Assembly (NCBI GenBank): GCA_041918155.1
Contig: JAYRWH010000087.1
Coordinates: forward strand, 1 to 36,474
Direction of reading: 5' to 3'
From: UBA668 sp041918155
GTDB taxonomy: Bacteria > Actinomycetota > Acidimicrobiia > Acidimicrobiales > Ilumatobacteraceae
Length of the DNA stretch: 36,474 nucleotides
Each line of letters starts with the position of its first letter. Position 1 is the stretch's first letter. The notes beneath the pieces were generated by a model that was not told the DNA's origin, searched no databases, and saw only the letters and a program-made list of their open reading frames with translations. Positions 23,614 to 31,549 of the stretch are shown here, piece by piece. Position numbers and translations under genes: made by a program.

Positions 23614-26076
23614 TCAGGCGGTGAAGTACCCGGCGACATCGACGACGAGGTCGAGCTTGCCGAACGCGTTGTAGATCTGCACCTTGCCGCTCGCGCCGAC
23701 CTTTGCGATCGCCTGGTTCACGACGTTCGTGGCCTTCAACGGATTGAGGCTGGAGGTGGTGGGCCGGGCGGTGCCGTCGGGCCACACCGTGATGTAGGTG
23801 TCCGCGGTAGGGCCGTAGGCGGCGACGTTGAGCGTCACCGCCGACACCCCGCTGGCAGGCACTCCGCCCATACCGAGCACGGTGAGCGACGTGGTGGAGC
23901 CCGGGTTCACCGGGCCGGGGCCACCCGAGTCCTTGCGGGTATCGAGCAGGCGCGCCTGGGTGAGCGGGAAGTAGCGCCCAGGCGCAGTGGTGGACAGGTA
24001 GCCGACGATGTCCATCACCACGTGCACATACCCATACGGGTTGTAGACACTGATTTTGTTGTTCGTGCCTACCTTGGCGAGCGCCAGGTTGGGAACGATC
24101 TGCCCGGCCACGAAGTTGAGATTCGAGGCCAACGGGCGGGTCTGCAGCGCGGGCCACACGGTGAGGAACCCCGGCGTCGTGGGCCCAACGACGGTGACGT
24201 TCACCACCACCGAGTCCGCCGTGGTGGGCACTCCGCCCAGGCCGCGCACGGTGACGTCATAGCTCTGGTTCGGGCCGAGCGGTGTCGTGCGCCCACCCGT
24301 GCCATACCGCGTGTCAAGTGCACGGAAGGGGGTCACGGTCTGCAGCCGGTTGGCGGCGGTCGTGCGGAAGTAGCCGACCACATCGACCACGGCGTGGGTC
24401 TCGCCGATGTCGTTGAACACGTTCACGCGGCCGCCCTGGCCGACCTTCACGATCGCCAGGTTGGGCACCGAGCGGTTGGCGGGAGTGATGAGGTTCGCAC
24501 CCACGGGCCGCGGGCCGCCGGTGGGCCACACGGTGAACGCGCTCGCCGTGGTGGCACCGGTGGCGGTGACGTTGAGTGCGACTGCGGTGACACCCGACGC
24601 GGGCACCCCGCCCAGGCCCGTGACCTGGACCTCACCTGCAGTACCCGCCCCGAGGGGCGCCAGCCGCGGCGCGAGCCGTGAGTCATAGAGGCGGAACGGC
24701 GTCACGCCGACATAGTCGCCGAGCACCGAGGGCGGCACCGCCCCGGAGGCCACGCCCTGCCCGGGCGTCGTCTTGAACAGGCCAAGGTTGCCGTAGCTGC
24801 CACCGAGCACGGTGGATGACCCGCCGCCCATCCACCCGTCGAGCACGGATGCGTACACAGAGCGGAAGTCGACATTGAACGGCATGCGGTCCCACCGGGC
24901 GAGACCGGCGAGGCTCGGCTGCGCGCCGTACAGGCCACCCTTCACGCCCTTGCCCATCACGAACAGGTTGTTCGCCGTACCGTGGTCGGTGCCCTGCGAG
25001 TCGTTGTCCCAACTCGTGCGGCCGAACTCGCTGTAGGTCATGATCGTCACCCGCGAGCGGAAGCGATCGTCGAGCGTCGTCCAGAACGCTTTCAGTGCCT
25101 GGTCGAAGTCGGTGAGCAACGCGGCCAGGTTGGCCGGCTGGCTGGAGTGGGTGTCGAAGCCGTCGTACCCTGTGTCGACGACGCGCAACCCGAGATCCGC
25201 GTTGATGAGCCGGGCCACCACGGTGAGCTTCTTCTCCAGGTCACCCTCGGGCAGATCGCGGTCGAACACCGGGCCCACCTGCTGGCCGACGTCGATCACG
25301 CCGTGCACTGTCGAGGCGATGGTGTCGTGCCACGCGCCACGTCCGGCCGGAGTTGCAGAGAAGGCGCGCATCGCGTCGTACATCCACATCTCGTGCTCGT
25401 CGCTACCGCCGCCGAAGCCGATACCCCATTCGGGGATCGCCGTTCCCCGCTTCGTGTTGCCGATGAGGTGCAGCGGCAGGCCCGAACCCACCGCCGCGGC
25501 GCGGAACAGGTCGGCGCCACCCAACCCGTCGAGCCAGCGGCCGATCCAGCCCGTGGACGGGGTGCCGGTGCCCGCGTGGCCGTACATCCAGTAGGCCATC
25601 GAGGAGAAGTGGCTGAGGTCGGGATTCGGATAGCCGACGCCCTGCACGATCGCCACCTCACCAGCGTCGTAGAGCGATTTGGTGTACCTGAGGCTGGGGT
25701 GCAGGCCGACCGATCCGTTGATCTGCAGCACCTGGCTGCCCGGGATGGCGAGGCCGCCGTGCTGCTGTACATAGGTGCTGTTGGAATACGGCACGACGAT
25801 GTTGAGGCCGTCGGCGCCGCCGAACTGGCCGATCAGCACGAGGATGCCGTCCGTGGCGCCGATCGGGCCTGCGGCCCACGCCTCGCGCAGGCGCGACGAC
25901 ATGAGCGACGGGGCGAGTACTTCGCCGAGCCCCCCGGCCATCAGGCCGGCGCCGGCGCCGTAGCCCACCATCTGCAGGAACTTGCGGCGGTCGAACGAGA
26001 GGCGATCGGTGGGGTCGTCACGCACCGACAACAACGCGAGTGCGTCCTTGGCGGAGATGTCCGGGTCGATGGTCAC
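23614..26076 (-). CDS. Tat-exported DUF1501 protein with three C-terminal repeat domains
   Basis: 820 residues. A twin-arginine signal (DRRKFLQMVGYGAGAGLMAGGL, RR at 30-31) marks Tat export, so the protein folds in the cytosol and acts outside. The DUF1501 domain spans about 70-450; it shows the family's sulfatase-like features VLIGQFGGADGLN, the strand MTYSEFGR and the TDHGTANN motif. Three tandem repeats of about 116-126 residues follow to the C-terminus. The GTG at 26076 has AAGGAG 6 nt upstream. It lies 11 nt behind the DUF1800 gene, its usual partner. The catalytic role of DUF1501 proteins is unknown. A much longer open frame upstream is only a shadow of the DUF1800 gene. Confidence 0.9.
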   Translation of the reverse strand: MTIDPDISAKDALALLSVRDDPTDRLSFDRRKFLQMVGYGAGAGLMAGGLGEVLAPSLMSSRLREAWAAGPIGATDGILVLIGQFGGADGLNIVVPYSNSTYVQQHGGLAIPGSQVLQINGSVGLHPSLRYTKSLYDAGEVAIVQGVGYPNPDLSHFSSMAYWMYGHAGTGTPSTGWIGRWLDGLGGADLFRAAAVGSGLPLHLIGNTKRGTAIPEWGIGFGGGSDEHEMWMYDAMRAFSATPAGRGAWHDTIASTVHGVIDVGQQVGPVFDRDLPEGDLEKKLTVVARLINADLGLRVVDTGYDGFDTHSSQPANLAALLTDFDQALKAFWTTLDDRFRSRVTIMTYSEFGRTSWDNDSQGTDHGTANNLFVMGKGVKGGLYGAQPSLAGLARWDRMPFNVDFRSVYASVLDGWMGGGSSTVLGGSYGNLGLFKTTPGQGVASGAVPPSVLGDYVGVTPFRLYDSRLAPRLAPLGAGTAGEVQVTGLGGVPASGVTAVALNVTATGATTASAFTVWPTGGPRPVGANLITPANRSVPNLAIVKVGQGGRVNVFNDIGETHAVVDVVGYFRTTAANRLQTVTPFRALDTRYGTGGRTTPLGPNQSYDVTVRGLGGVPTTADSVVVNVTVVGPTTPGFLTVWPALQTRPLASNLNFVAGQIVPNLALAKVGTNNKISVYNPYGYVHVVMDIVGYLSTTAPGRYFPLTQARLLDTRKDSGGPGPVNPGSTTSLTVLGMGGVPASGVSAVTLNVAAYGPTADTYITVWPDGTARPTTSSLNPLKATNVVNQAIAKVGASGKVQIYNAFGKLDLVVDVAGYFTA
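23617..24714 (-). repeat. Threefold repeated surface domain in the DUF1501 protein
   Basis: Protein residues 455-570, 571-694 and 695-820 are three copies of one domain. Shared landmarks in order: FRxLDTR (or LYDSR), GLGGVPASGVxAV, a VxLNVT strand, TVWP, RPxxSNLN, VPNLAxAKVG, a KVxVYN strand and VVxDVVGYF ending each unit. The alternating hydrophobic pattern suggests an all-beta fold. Units differ enough at the protein level to be old duplications. Confidence 0.85.
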
Positions 26077-26087
26077 GGCGTTCTCCT

Positions 26088-27401
26088 TCAGGCCACGTGG
26101 AATTCGGGGGTCATCATCGCCATGGTCAGCAGGTTGGTGGCTTCCCACCAGCCCACCCACGATTCGTTCGTGCGCTGGACCGTCACGAACGAGATGAGCG
26201 AATTCCTGGTCTCGGTGGCGAGGTCGAGGCCGAACATCTGGGCTACGTAGTCCACGGTCTCGGCCGGGGTGCGCTGCACGGCACCGTTCCAGCCGACATC
26301 GTTGTTGTCGTTCTCGCGCAGGTGCCACGTCACGTCGCGGGCGAAGTTGGCTCGGCCAGCGAACAGGCTGGTATTCACCCAGTAGCCGTTCGTCTTCCAG
26401 CCGGCGACGTTGGGCGGCGCGTAGGGCACCTGCCCCATTCCGTCCATGTACCACTGCGGGTTGAGCTCCGCCCCGCGGAAACCCGAGTAGTACATCGCAA
26501 CCACCACGAAGTCGACCGGCGAGCGCACCAGCCCCTGCATCGCGGTGGCGCTGTAGAAGTCGTCGTGCATCAGCATCGCCTTCACCCATGGCTTGATCGC
26601 CATGTCGTTGTCGTAGAGCACCTGGGCGAGCTGATCGATGATCGTCTGCGGCGGGTTCTGGTAGGCGAAGAACTCCCACAGCTTCCTGGTGAGGAACTTG
26701 CACGCCACCAGCTTCTTGGTGGTGTTCTCCCGGAGGATGTAGTCGATGATGTCGGGCCCGTTCCAGTTGCGGGTGACACCCATGAACGACTTGGTCGTGT
26801 TGTCGTGCTCGTTGCTGTGGAACTCGTACTGGCGGGTCGGCCAATCGATGCCGTGCCCGGTCCAGGCGCGGGCCGCGGCGATGACATCGGCCTCGGTGTA
26901 GTTGCCGACACCGAGCGTGAACAGCTCCATCAGCTCACGGGCGAAGTTCTGGTTCGGTGAGCTGGCCACGTTGTCGAGGTTGTCGAGGTAGTAAAGCATC
27001 GCCGGCTGCAACGACATGGCCTGGGTGAGGCTGCGGAAGTTGCCGAAAGCGGAGTCACGGAACAGTTTGTTCTGCGTCATCATCGCCTCGGCGCTGGTGA
27101 CCTTCTCCCAGCTCGTGCAGAAGTGGCCGTGCCAGAACCACGTCATCTTGTCCAACATCGGCTTGGGGCCGTCCACCATCCGGTCGAGCCACCACTGCAC
27201 CGCGTAGACCCACTGGTTGTAGCCCTGGCCGTCGATGTCGTGGTCGATGTACGCCGGCACGGCCACCGGCACGATGACGCCGAGGATGTCGTCGACCGCG
27301 TTCTCGCGGGTGACGCCACCGGCCGCGAGCGCCGCCAGGCGGGTGGGCCGCACGACGAACTCCGTACGACGCAAGAGATGGGCGACTTGGACGGGATCCA
27401 C
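26088..27401 (-). CDS. DUF1800 family protein
   Basis: 437 residues. Family landmarks: VAHLLRRTEFVVRP at the N-terminus, MTWFWHGHFCTS around residue 90, NQNFARELMELFTLGVGNYTEADVIAAARAWTG in the middle, and ACKFLTRKLWEFF later. DUF1800 genes are commonly paired with DUF1501 genes, as here; the pair is thought to act outside the cytoplasm, but no biochemical role is established. No clear signal peptide of its own, so it might travel with the Tat-exported partner (inference). The GTG at 27401 has AGGAG 6 nt upstream. Confidence 0.9.
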   Translation of the reverse strand: MDPVQVAHLLRRTEFVVRPTRLAALAAGGVTRENAVDDILGVIVPVAVPAYIDHDIDGQGYNQWVYAVQWWLDRMVDGPKPMLDKMTWFWHGHFCTSWEKVTSAEAMMTQNKLFRDSAFGNFRSLTQAMSLQPAMLYYLDNLDNVASSPNQNFARELMELFTLGVGNYTEADVIAAARAWTGHGIDWPTRQYEFHSNEHDNTTKSFMGVTRNWNGPDIIDYILRENTTKKLVACKFLTRKLWEFFAYQNPPQTIIDQLAQVLYDNDMAIKPWVKAMLMHDDFYSATAMQGLVRSPVDFVVVAMYYSGFRGAELNPQWYMDGMGQVPYAPPNVAGWKTNGYWVNTSLFAGRANFARDVTWHLRENDNNDVGWNGAVQRTPAETVDYVAQMFGLDLATETRNSLISFVTVQRTNESWVGWWEATNLLTMAMMTPEFHVA

Positions 27402-27476
27402 TGGCGACTCCTGGAGGGATCTGACGACCCTGAGTGGGTTATCGCCTGCCGCCCGACAGGGGATGAGTAGGGATTG

Positions 27477-27482
27477 TGTCAA
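27477..27482 (-). promoter_or_regulatory. Possible -35 element for the DUF1800-DUF1501 operon
   Basis: TTGACA on the minus strand, a perfect -35 consensus, starts within the T-run of the rpmE terminator. No convincing -10 was found at 16-19 nt, so this is weak. The leader before the GTG would be about 50 nt. Confidence 0.25.
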
Positions 27483-27515
27483 AAAGCGAGCCGCCCGGCC
27501 ACGCGGGCCGGGCGG
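27481..27515 (-). terminator. Rho-independent terminator of rpmE
   Basis: On the minus strand CCGCCCGGCC, a 5-nt loop, and GGCCGGGCGG form a perfect 10-bp GC stem (27515-27491), then CTCGC and TTTTT (27485-27481). It lies about 50 nt after the rpmE stop and is the only classic intrinsic terminator in the window. Confidence 0.9.
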
Positions 27516-27566
27516 TTCCTCGATTTCAGACGGTTGACCAGGCTGTTCGCCCAGATGGTCAGCTCG

Positions 27567-27779
27567 TCACTTGGCCTTGCGCTCGCCGTAGCGCTTGTTG
27601 AAGCGCTCGACGCGGCCACCGGTATCGACCAGCTTCTGCTTGCCGGTGAAGAACGGGTGGCACTCGTTGCACAGTTCCACGACGAGGTCGCCGCCCCGGG
27701 TGGAGCGCGTGGTGAAGTTGTTGCCGCACGAGCAACGAACTGAGACGTCGGTGTACTTGGGGTGGATGTCGGTCTTCAT
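27567..27779 (-). CDS. rpmE: 50S ribosomal protein L31
   Basis: 70-residue large-subunit protein at the subunit bridge. It keeps the four zinc ligands Cys16, Cys18, Cys37 and Cys40 (CSC...CNEC), so it is the zinc-containing form; paralogues without Cys replace it under zinc shortage. The ATG at 27779 is preceded by CCGGAG and matches the MKTDIHPKY start of the family. Monocistronic, with its own promoter and strong terminator, between rho and prfA as in mycobacteria. Confidence 0.97.
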   Translation of the reverse strand: MKTDIHPKYTDVSVRCSCGNNFTTRSTRGGDLVVELCNECHPFFTGKQKLVDTGGRVERFNKRYGERKAK

Positions 27780-27804
27780 GGCATTCTCCGGAACTAGACG
27801 TGTC

Positions 27805-27810
27805 AGCATA
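27805..27810 (-). promoter_or_regulatory. Putative -10 box of rpmE
   Basis: TATGCT on the minus strand, about 25 nt before the rpmE ATG, fits TANNNT in the only AT-leaning spot of the 88-bp gap between the MFS and rpmE genes. No clear -35. It would leave a short leader with the Shine-Dalgarno. Confidence 0.4.
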
Positions 27811-27867
27811 TCGGGCGATCCGAGCCACCACCCAGCGGTTTGGGCAGCAGGACCCTCATGGCATCGT

Positions 27868-29073
27868 TCACGCCACGGCGCATGCCTGGGCGAGGGCAGG
27901 CTCTGCGGGTTGGCCGGCGAGGCCGCGACGACCGGCCCAGGCCACCAGGGCCAGCGCGAGGCCGCACACGGCGAACGAGCCGCGCACGCCGACCAGGGCG
28001 ATCATCGGGGCTGCGGCCAGCAAGCCGACGGGTCGCCCGGCCTGGCCGAGGGCGCCGACGAGCGCGAACACCCGGCCTTGCACCGCCGGGTCGACACCGG
28101 CTTGGAATCGCGCCGGCAGCACCGTGTTGGTGACGCCCACGCCCACCCCCGCGACCACGAAGGCGACTCCCGCCCAAATGGCAACGGCCCACGCGCCCGA
28201 CACCGCGATCGCCGCGCCCGTGGCAAGCAGGGCTACCAGCGCGGCCTGGCGACCTTTGGCGACCTTGGGCGCCACCAGGAAACCGGCGACGATGCCGAAC
28301 GGGATGCTCGCTTCGAGCAGTCCGAAGCCGCTGCCGCCCAACGACAATGGGCCGGCGGCGAGGCCGACGATCAGCACGGTCAGGGGCGCGACGCACAAGT
28401 TCAGGCCGGCGGCCACGATCACCAGGTCGCGCACACTGCGATCGGTTCGCAGCAGACGCAGCCCGGCACCCATCCCCTCGTCGGCCCCGGCGTCCACGGT
28501 CCGTACCGGGTTCGGGATCCGGCTCAGCGCGACCAAGCCGAACGAGACGAGGAAGGTCAGCGCATCGATGAACAGGGCCGTGCCACTGCTGGTGATTCCC
28601 ACGAGCACACCACCCAGGGCCGGGCCGATGATGCCGGCGACCGCTCCGGTGCCACCGAGCAGGGAGTTGGCCGACACCAGCTCCTCCTCGGGCACCAACA
28701 GGGTCACCGAAGCGAGCAGCGCCGGGTCGAACACGGCGGCCGACGCCGCGGCCACGACCGCAACCACGACCACCATCGTCGTGCTGGCGACGTCGGCCCA
28801 CAGCGCCCACGCGAGGAACCCGCTCGTACCGAACCGCACGAGGTCGGAGGCGAGCATCAACGCGCGGCGCGGCAAGCGATCTACCAGCCAGCCGGCGAGC
28901 GGCGCGGCCGCCAGCGTCGGCAACACCGTGGCCAGCGCCACGAGCACCACGATCGCGTCCGAACCCGTCGTCTGGCGGGCCCACCACAACACCGCGATGC
29001 GGTTCACACCATCGCCGATCCCGGACACGGCCTGACCGGCCACCACCCTCAAGAAGTCACGTCGCGCGCTCAT
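27868..29073 (-). CDS. MFS transporter, probable drug/metabolite exporter
   Basis: 401 residues with about 12 hydrophobic helices, of the MFS_3/EntS-like exporter type (GQAVSGIGDGVNRIAVLWWARQTTGS at the start, LAGWLVDRLPRRALMLASDL as the conserved loop 2-3). Substrate unknown. The ATG at 29073 (MSARRDFLRVV) starts just before helix 1; upstream in-frame codons run through the divergent regulator gene. Divergent from that regulator across 29 bp, which suggests that the regulator controls it. Confidence 0.88.
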   Translation of the reverse strand: MSARRDFLRVVAGQAVSGIGDGVNRIAVLWWARQTTGSDAIVVLVALATVLPTLAAAPLAGWLVDRLPRRALMLASDLVRFGTSGFLAWALWADVASTTMVVVVAVVAAASAAVFDPALLASVTLLVPEEELVSANSLLGGTGAVAGIIGPALGGVLVGITSSGTALFIDALTFLVSFGLVALSRIPNPVRTVDAGADEGMGAGLRLLRTDRSVRDLVIVAAGLNLCVAPLTVLIVGLAAGPLSLGGSGFGLLEASIPFGIVAGFLVAPKVAKGRQAALVALLATGAAIAVSGAWAVAIWAGVAFVVAGVGVGVTNTVLPARFQAGVDPAVQGRVFALVGALGQAGRPVGLLAAAPMIALVGVRGSFAVCGLALALVAWAGRRGLAGQPAEPALAQACAVA

Positions 29074-29089
29074 GCGGCCATCATCGGGG

Positions 29090-29124
29090 TATTCTAATTC
29101 GAATGGAAGAGACGCTTTCGAATG
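29090..29124. promoter_or_regulatory. Overlapping divergent promoters and operator-like TTCGAATG repeats
   Basis: TATTCT (plus, 29090-29095) and TAGAAT (minus, 29096-29091) are nearly the same base pairs read in both directions. The first sits 7 nt before the regulator ATG; the second about 17 nt before the MFS ATG. ATTCGAAT (29097-29104) is a perfect palindrome over the regulator start, and TTCGAATG occurs at 29098-29105 and again at 29117-29124. This looks like an autoregulatory operator. Confidence 0.55.
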
Positions 29125-29744
29125 AGAGTCGGACACCGGTCGTCGCCCGCGAGCACATGGCCGTCGACCTGCTCTTGAACCTCGACGCGGCACGGCGACT
29201 GGCACCGTTCATGCGCTGCGAACAGACGCTGGGGAGTGCCGCGGCCGAACTCGAAGTGCCGGCCAGCTCGCTCGCCTACTGGGTCGGCCGGTTCCAGAAA
29301 GCCGGGCTGATCGCGATCGTGCGCCGCGAGCCTCGTGCCGGCAAACCGATCCCGGTGTACCGCGCCATCGCCGACGAGTTCCAGGTGCCACTGGATGCGA
29401 TGCCGCCCGGCCTGCGCGACGAGTTCCTCAACGGAAGCCGCCGGCACATGTTCGACGAGTTCACCAAGGCAGTCGACGCCGTGGCCGAGCGGTACCTGCG
29501 CGACGGCATCAGGGTGCGGCCACACACCGACCGCGGCGTGGAGATCGAGTTCCTCGACGCCGACGAAGCGCTCCCCGTCTCGGTGGCCGAGTCATGGAGC
29601 GCAGTCGCGCTCACCGACGAGGAGGCGCGCGAGTTGCAGGAAACGCTGCAGGCGCTCAGCCGGCGCTACGCGGCGAGCCGAGACGGTGACGGCACGAAGC
29701 GCTATGTGATGGTGCTCGGCCTCGCGCCCAAACCCCGCCGCTGA
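29103..29744 (+). CDS. Winged-helix transcriptional regulator, ArsR-like
   Basis: 213 residues. Residues 25-95 look like a winged helix-turn-helix: LLNLDAARRLAPFMRCEQTLGSAAAELEVPASSLAYWVGRFQKAGLI, then a basic wing (VRREPRAGKPIPVY). The remainder is a helical/ligand domain of unknown kind (MFDEFTKAVDAVAERYL; TDEEARELQETLQALSRRY). Divergent from the MFS exporter over a short gap with symmetric DNA, so it is most likely its local regulator. Leaderless: TATTCT lies 7 nt before the ATG. It converges on rho with 14 bp between. Confidence 0.8.
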   Translation: MEETLSNESRTPVVAREHMAVDLLLNLDAARRLAPFMRCEQTLGSAAAELEVPASSLAYWVGRFQKAGLIAIVRREPRAGKPIPVYRAIADEFQVPLDAMPPGLRDEFLNGSRRHMFDEFTKAVDAVAERYLRDGIRVRPHTDRGVEIEFLDADEALPVSVAESWSAVALTDEEARELQETLQALSRRYAASRDGDGTKRYVMVLGLAPKPRR

Positions 29745-29758
29745 CCCAAGAGAGGGGG

Positions 29759-31549
29759 TCAGCCGGGCTGCTTGGCGATCTCGGCGAGGAACTCGGCGTT
29801 GTTCTTGAACGAGCGCAAGCGGTCGATGAGCAGCTCGAGGCCGGGGCCGGCGCTGCCCTCGGCGGCGAGGCCGGACAGCACACGGCGCAACTTCCACACC
29901 TGCTGCAGCTGCTTGCGGTCGAACAGCAGCTCCTCGTGGCGGGTGCTGGAGGCGTCCACGTCGATCGCGGGGAAGATCCGCCGCTCGGCGAGGCGCCGAT
30001 CGAGGCGCAGCTCCATGTTGCCGGTGCCCTTGAACTCCTCGAAGATCGCCTCGTCCATGCGGCTGTTCGTCTCCACCAGCGCGGTGGCGAGGATGGTGAG
30101 CGAGCCACCCTCCTCGCAGTTGCGGGCGGCGCCGAAGAAGCGCTTGGGCGGGTAGAGCGCGCCGGCGTCGATGCCGCCGGAGAGGATGCGCCCGCTCGGC
30201 GGCGCGGCGAGGTTGTAGGCCCGGCTGAGGCGGGTGATGCCATCGACGATCATCACCACGTCGTCGCCCATCTCCACCAGCCGCTTGGCCTTCTCCAGCG
30301 CGAGTTCGGCGACGTGGGTGTGCTCCTCGCTCGGCCGATCGAACGTGCTCGCGATCACCTCACCCTTCACCGTGCGGCGCATATCGGTGACCTCTTCTGG
30401 CCGCTCGTCGATGAGCAGCACGATGAGCTTCACCTCGGGGTGGTTGGCCTCGATCGCCGACGCGATCGTCTTCATGATCGTGGTCTTGCCGGCCTTGGGC
30501 GGCGAGACGATGATGCCGCGCTGGCCCTTGCCGATCGGTGAGACGAGATCGATGATCCGCGCCGTCACGTTGGTGGGATCGTTGACGTTCTCCAGCCGCA
30601 GCTTGGTGTCGGGGAACAGCGCAGTGAGATCCTCGAAGCGGCGGCGGTCGCGGGCCTCGTCGGGATCGCGACCGTTGACCGAGCGGATCTCCAGGAGCGC
30701 CGGGTTCTTCTCGTTGCGACCGGCCGGGCGACTGAGGCCGGTGACATGGTCCCCCTTGCGGAGGCCGAACTGACGGGTGAGCTTCACCGGCACATAGGCG
30801 TCGTCGCGCGAAGCGAGGTAGCCGTGCACGCGCAGGAAGCCGTAGCCCTCGTCGCGCAGGTCGAGGTAGCCGTCGACCTCCACCGACTCGAGGCCGGGGG
30901 CCTCGATGATGTCCTCGCGGTGCATGGGGCCGGGCTGCGCGGCCTGGCCGCCGTTCGCGCCGTTCGCGCCGTTCGCGACATTGCCCGGGCCGGGCTGGCC
31001 GCCCTCGCCCTCACCGGTGCGGCTCTTGTTGCGCCGACGCCGGCGCCGGCGGGCGTTGCGGCTCTCGCCGGGCACGAGATCGGTGCCGTCGTCATCGCCG
31101 TCGTCATCGCCCTCGTCATCGCCGTCTGCATCATCGGACCTGGCTGCATCGGACCTGGCTGCGATGGACTTGGCCCCGCCGGACTTGGCGGCGCCGGACT
31201 TGGCGGAGGGCGCCGGGGGTGCCGGTCGCGGTGCCTCGCCGCGACGCACGAGTTCCATTTCCCAGTTGGCCAGCGGTTCGCCATCGGGCCCGAGGATGAT
31301 CTCCTCTTCGCCCTTGGCCTCGGCAGGCTCTGTCGCCGTTTCGGTTGTCGCCGTTTCGGTTGTCGCCGGCGGGGCTTGCTCGGCCGCGGCGGGGGTGGCA
31401 CCAGCTCCGGTGGTCTCGAGAATCCTGTTGATGAGCGTCGCCTTCGCGGCACGCGCCGTCACGGTGATACCGAGCGCCTGGGCGATCGCGAGCAACTGCT
31501 CCTTGTCCTTTGATTCGAGCATCGACTGCTCGAGCGCTTCTGCGGCCAC
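29759..31549 (-). CDS. rho: Transcription termination factor Rho with long disordered insert
   Basis: Hexameric RNA-dependent ATPase that ends transcription and limits read-through. 596 residues from the GTG at 31549: an N-terminal SAP-like helical domain (residues 4-45), an acidic/Gly/Arg-rich low-complexity insert (about 50-215, with ARRRRRRRNKSR at 166-177), the RNA-binding fold (DEGYGFLRVHGYL, 233-245), Walker A PKAGKT (351-356), Walker B VLLIDERPEE (378-386), and the R-loop GGSLTILATALVETNSRMDE. A long insert is usual in actinobacterial Rho. An ATG at 31522 is an alternative start, but the GTG keeps the conserved EALEQSMLESKDKEQL helix. Confidence 0.94.
   Translation of the reverse strand: MAAEALEQSMLESKDKEQLLAIAQALGITVTARAAKATLINRILETTGAGATPAAAEQAPPATTETATTETATEPAEAKGEEEIILGPDGEPLANWEMELVRRGEAPRPAPPAPSAKSGAAKSGGAKSIAARSDAARSDDADGDDEGDDDGDDDGTDLVPGESRNARRRRRRRNKSRTGEGEGGQPGPGNVANGANGANGGQAAQPGPMHREDIIEAPGLESVEVDGYLDLRDEGYGFLRVHGYLASRDDAYVPVKLTRQFGLRKGDHVTGLSRPAGRNEKNPALLEIRSVNGRDPDEARDRRRFEDLTALFPDTKLRLENVNDPTNVTARIIDLVSPIGKGQRGIIVSPPKAGKTTIMKTIASAIEANHPEVKLIVLLIDERPEEVTDMRRTVKGEVIASTFDRPSEEHTHVAELALEKAKRLVEMGDDVVMIVDGITRLSRAYNLAAPPSGRILSGGIDAGALYPPKRFFGAARNCEEGGSLTILATALVETNSRMDEAIFEEFKGTGNMELRLDRRLAERRIFPAIDVDASSTRHEELLFDRKQLQQVWKLRRVLSGLAAEGSAGPGLELLIDRLRSFKNNAEFLAEIAKQPG
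31132..31161. repeat. 15-bp perfect tandem duplication in the rho insert
   Basis: CATCGGACCTGGCTG occurs twice in a row (31132-31146, 31147-31161), encoding part of the AARSDAARSD stretch of Rho. In frame, so it only lengthens the disordered insert; probably from replication slippage. Confidence 0.85.
31331..31368. repeat. 15-bp tandem duplication in the rho insert, second site
   Basis: TGTCGCCGTTTCGGT is repeated perfectly (31331-31345, 31346-31360) with a partial third copy (31361-31368), coding for the TETATTETAT part of Rho. In frame, again within the low-complexity insert. Confidence 0.85.

Noticed and set aside
26077..26844. Upstream extension of the DUF1501 reading frame
   Set aside because: This part runs inside the DUF1800 gene in another frame; the GTG at 26076 has an ideal Shine-Dalgarno and precedes the Tat signal.
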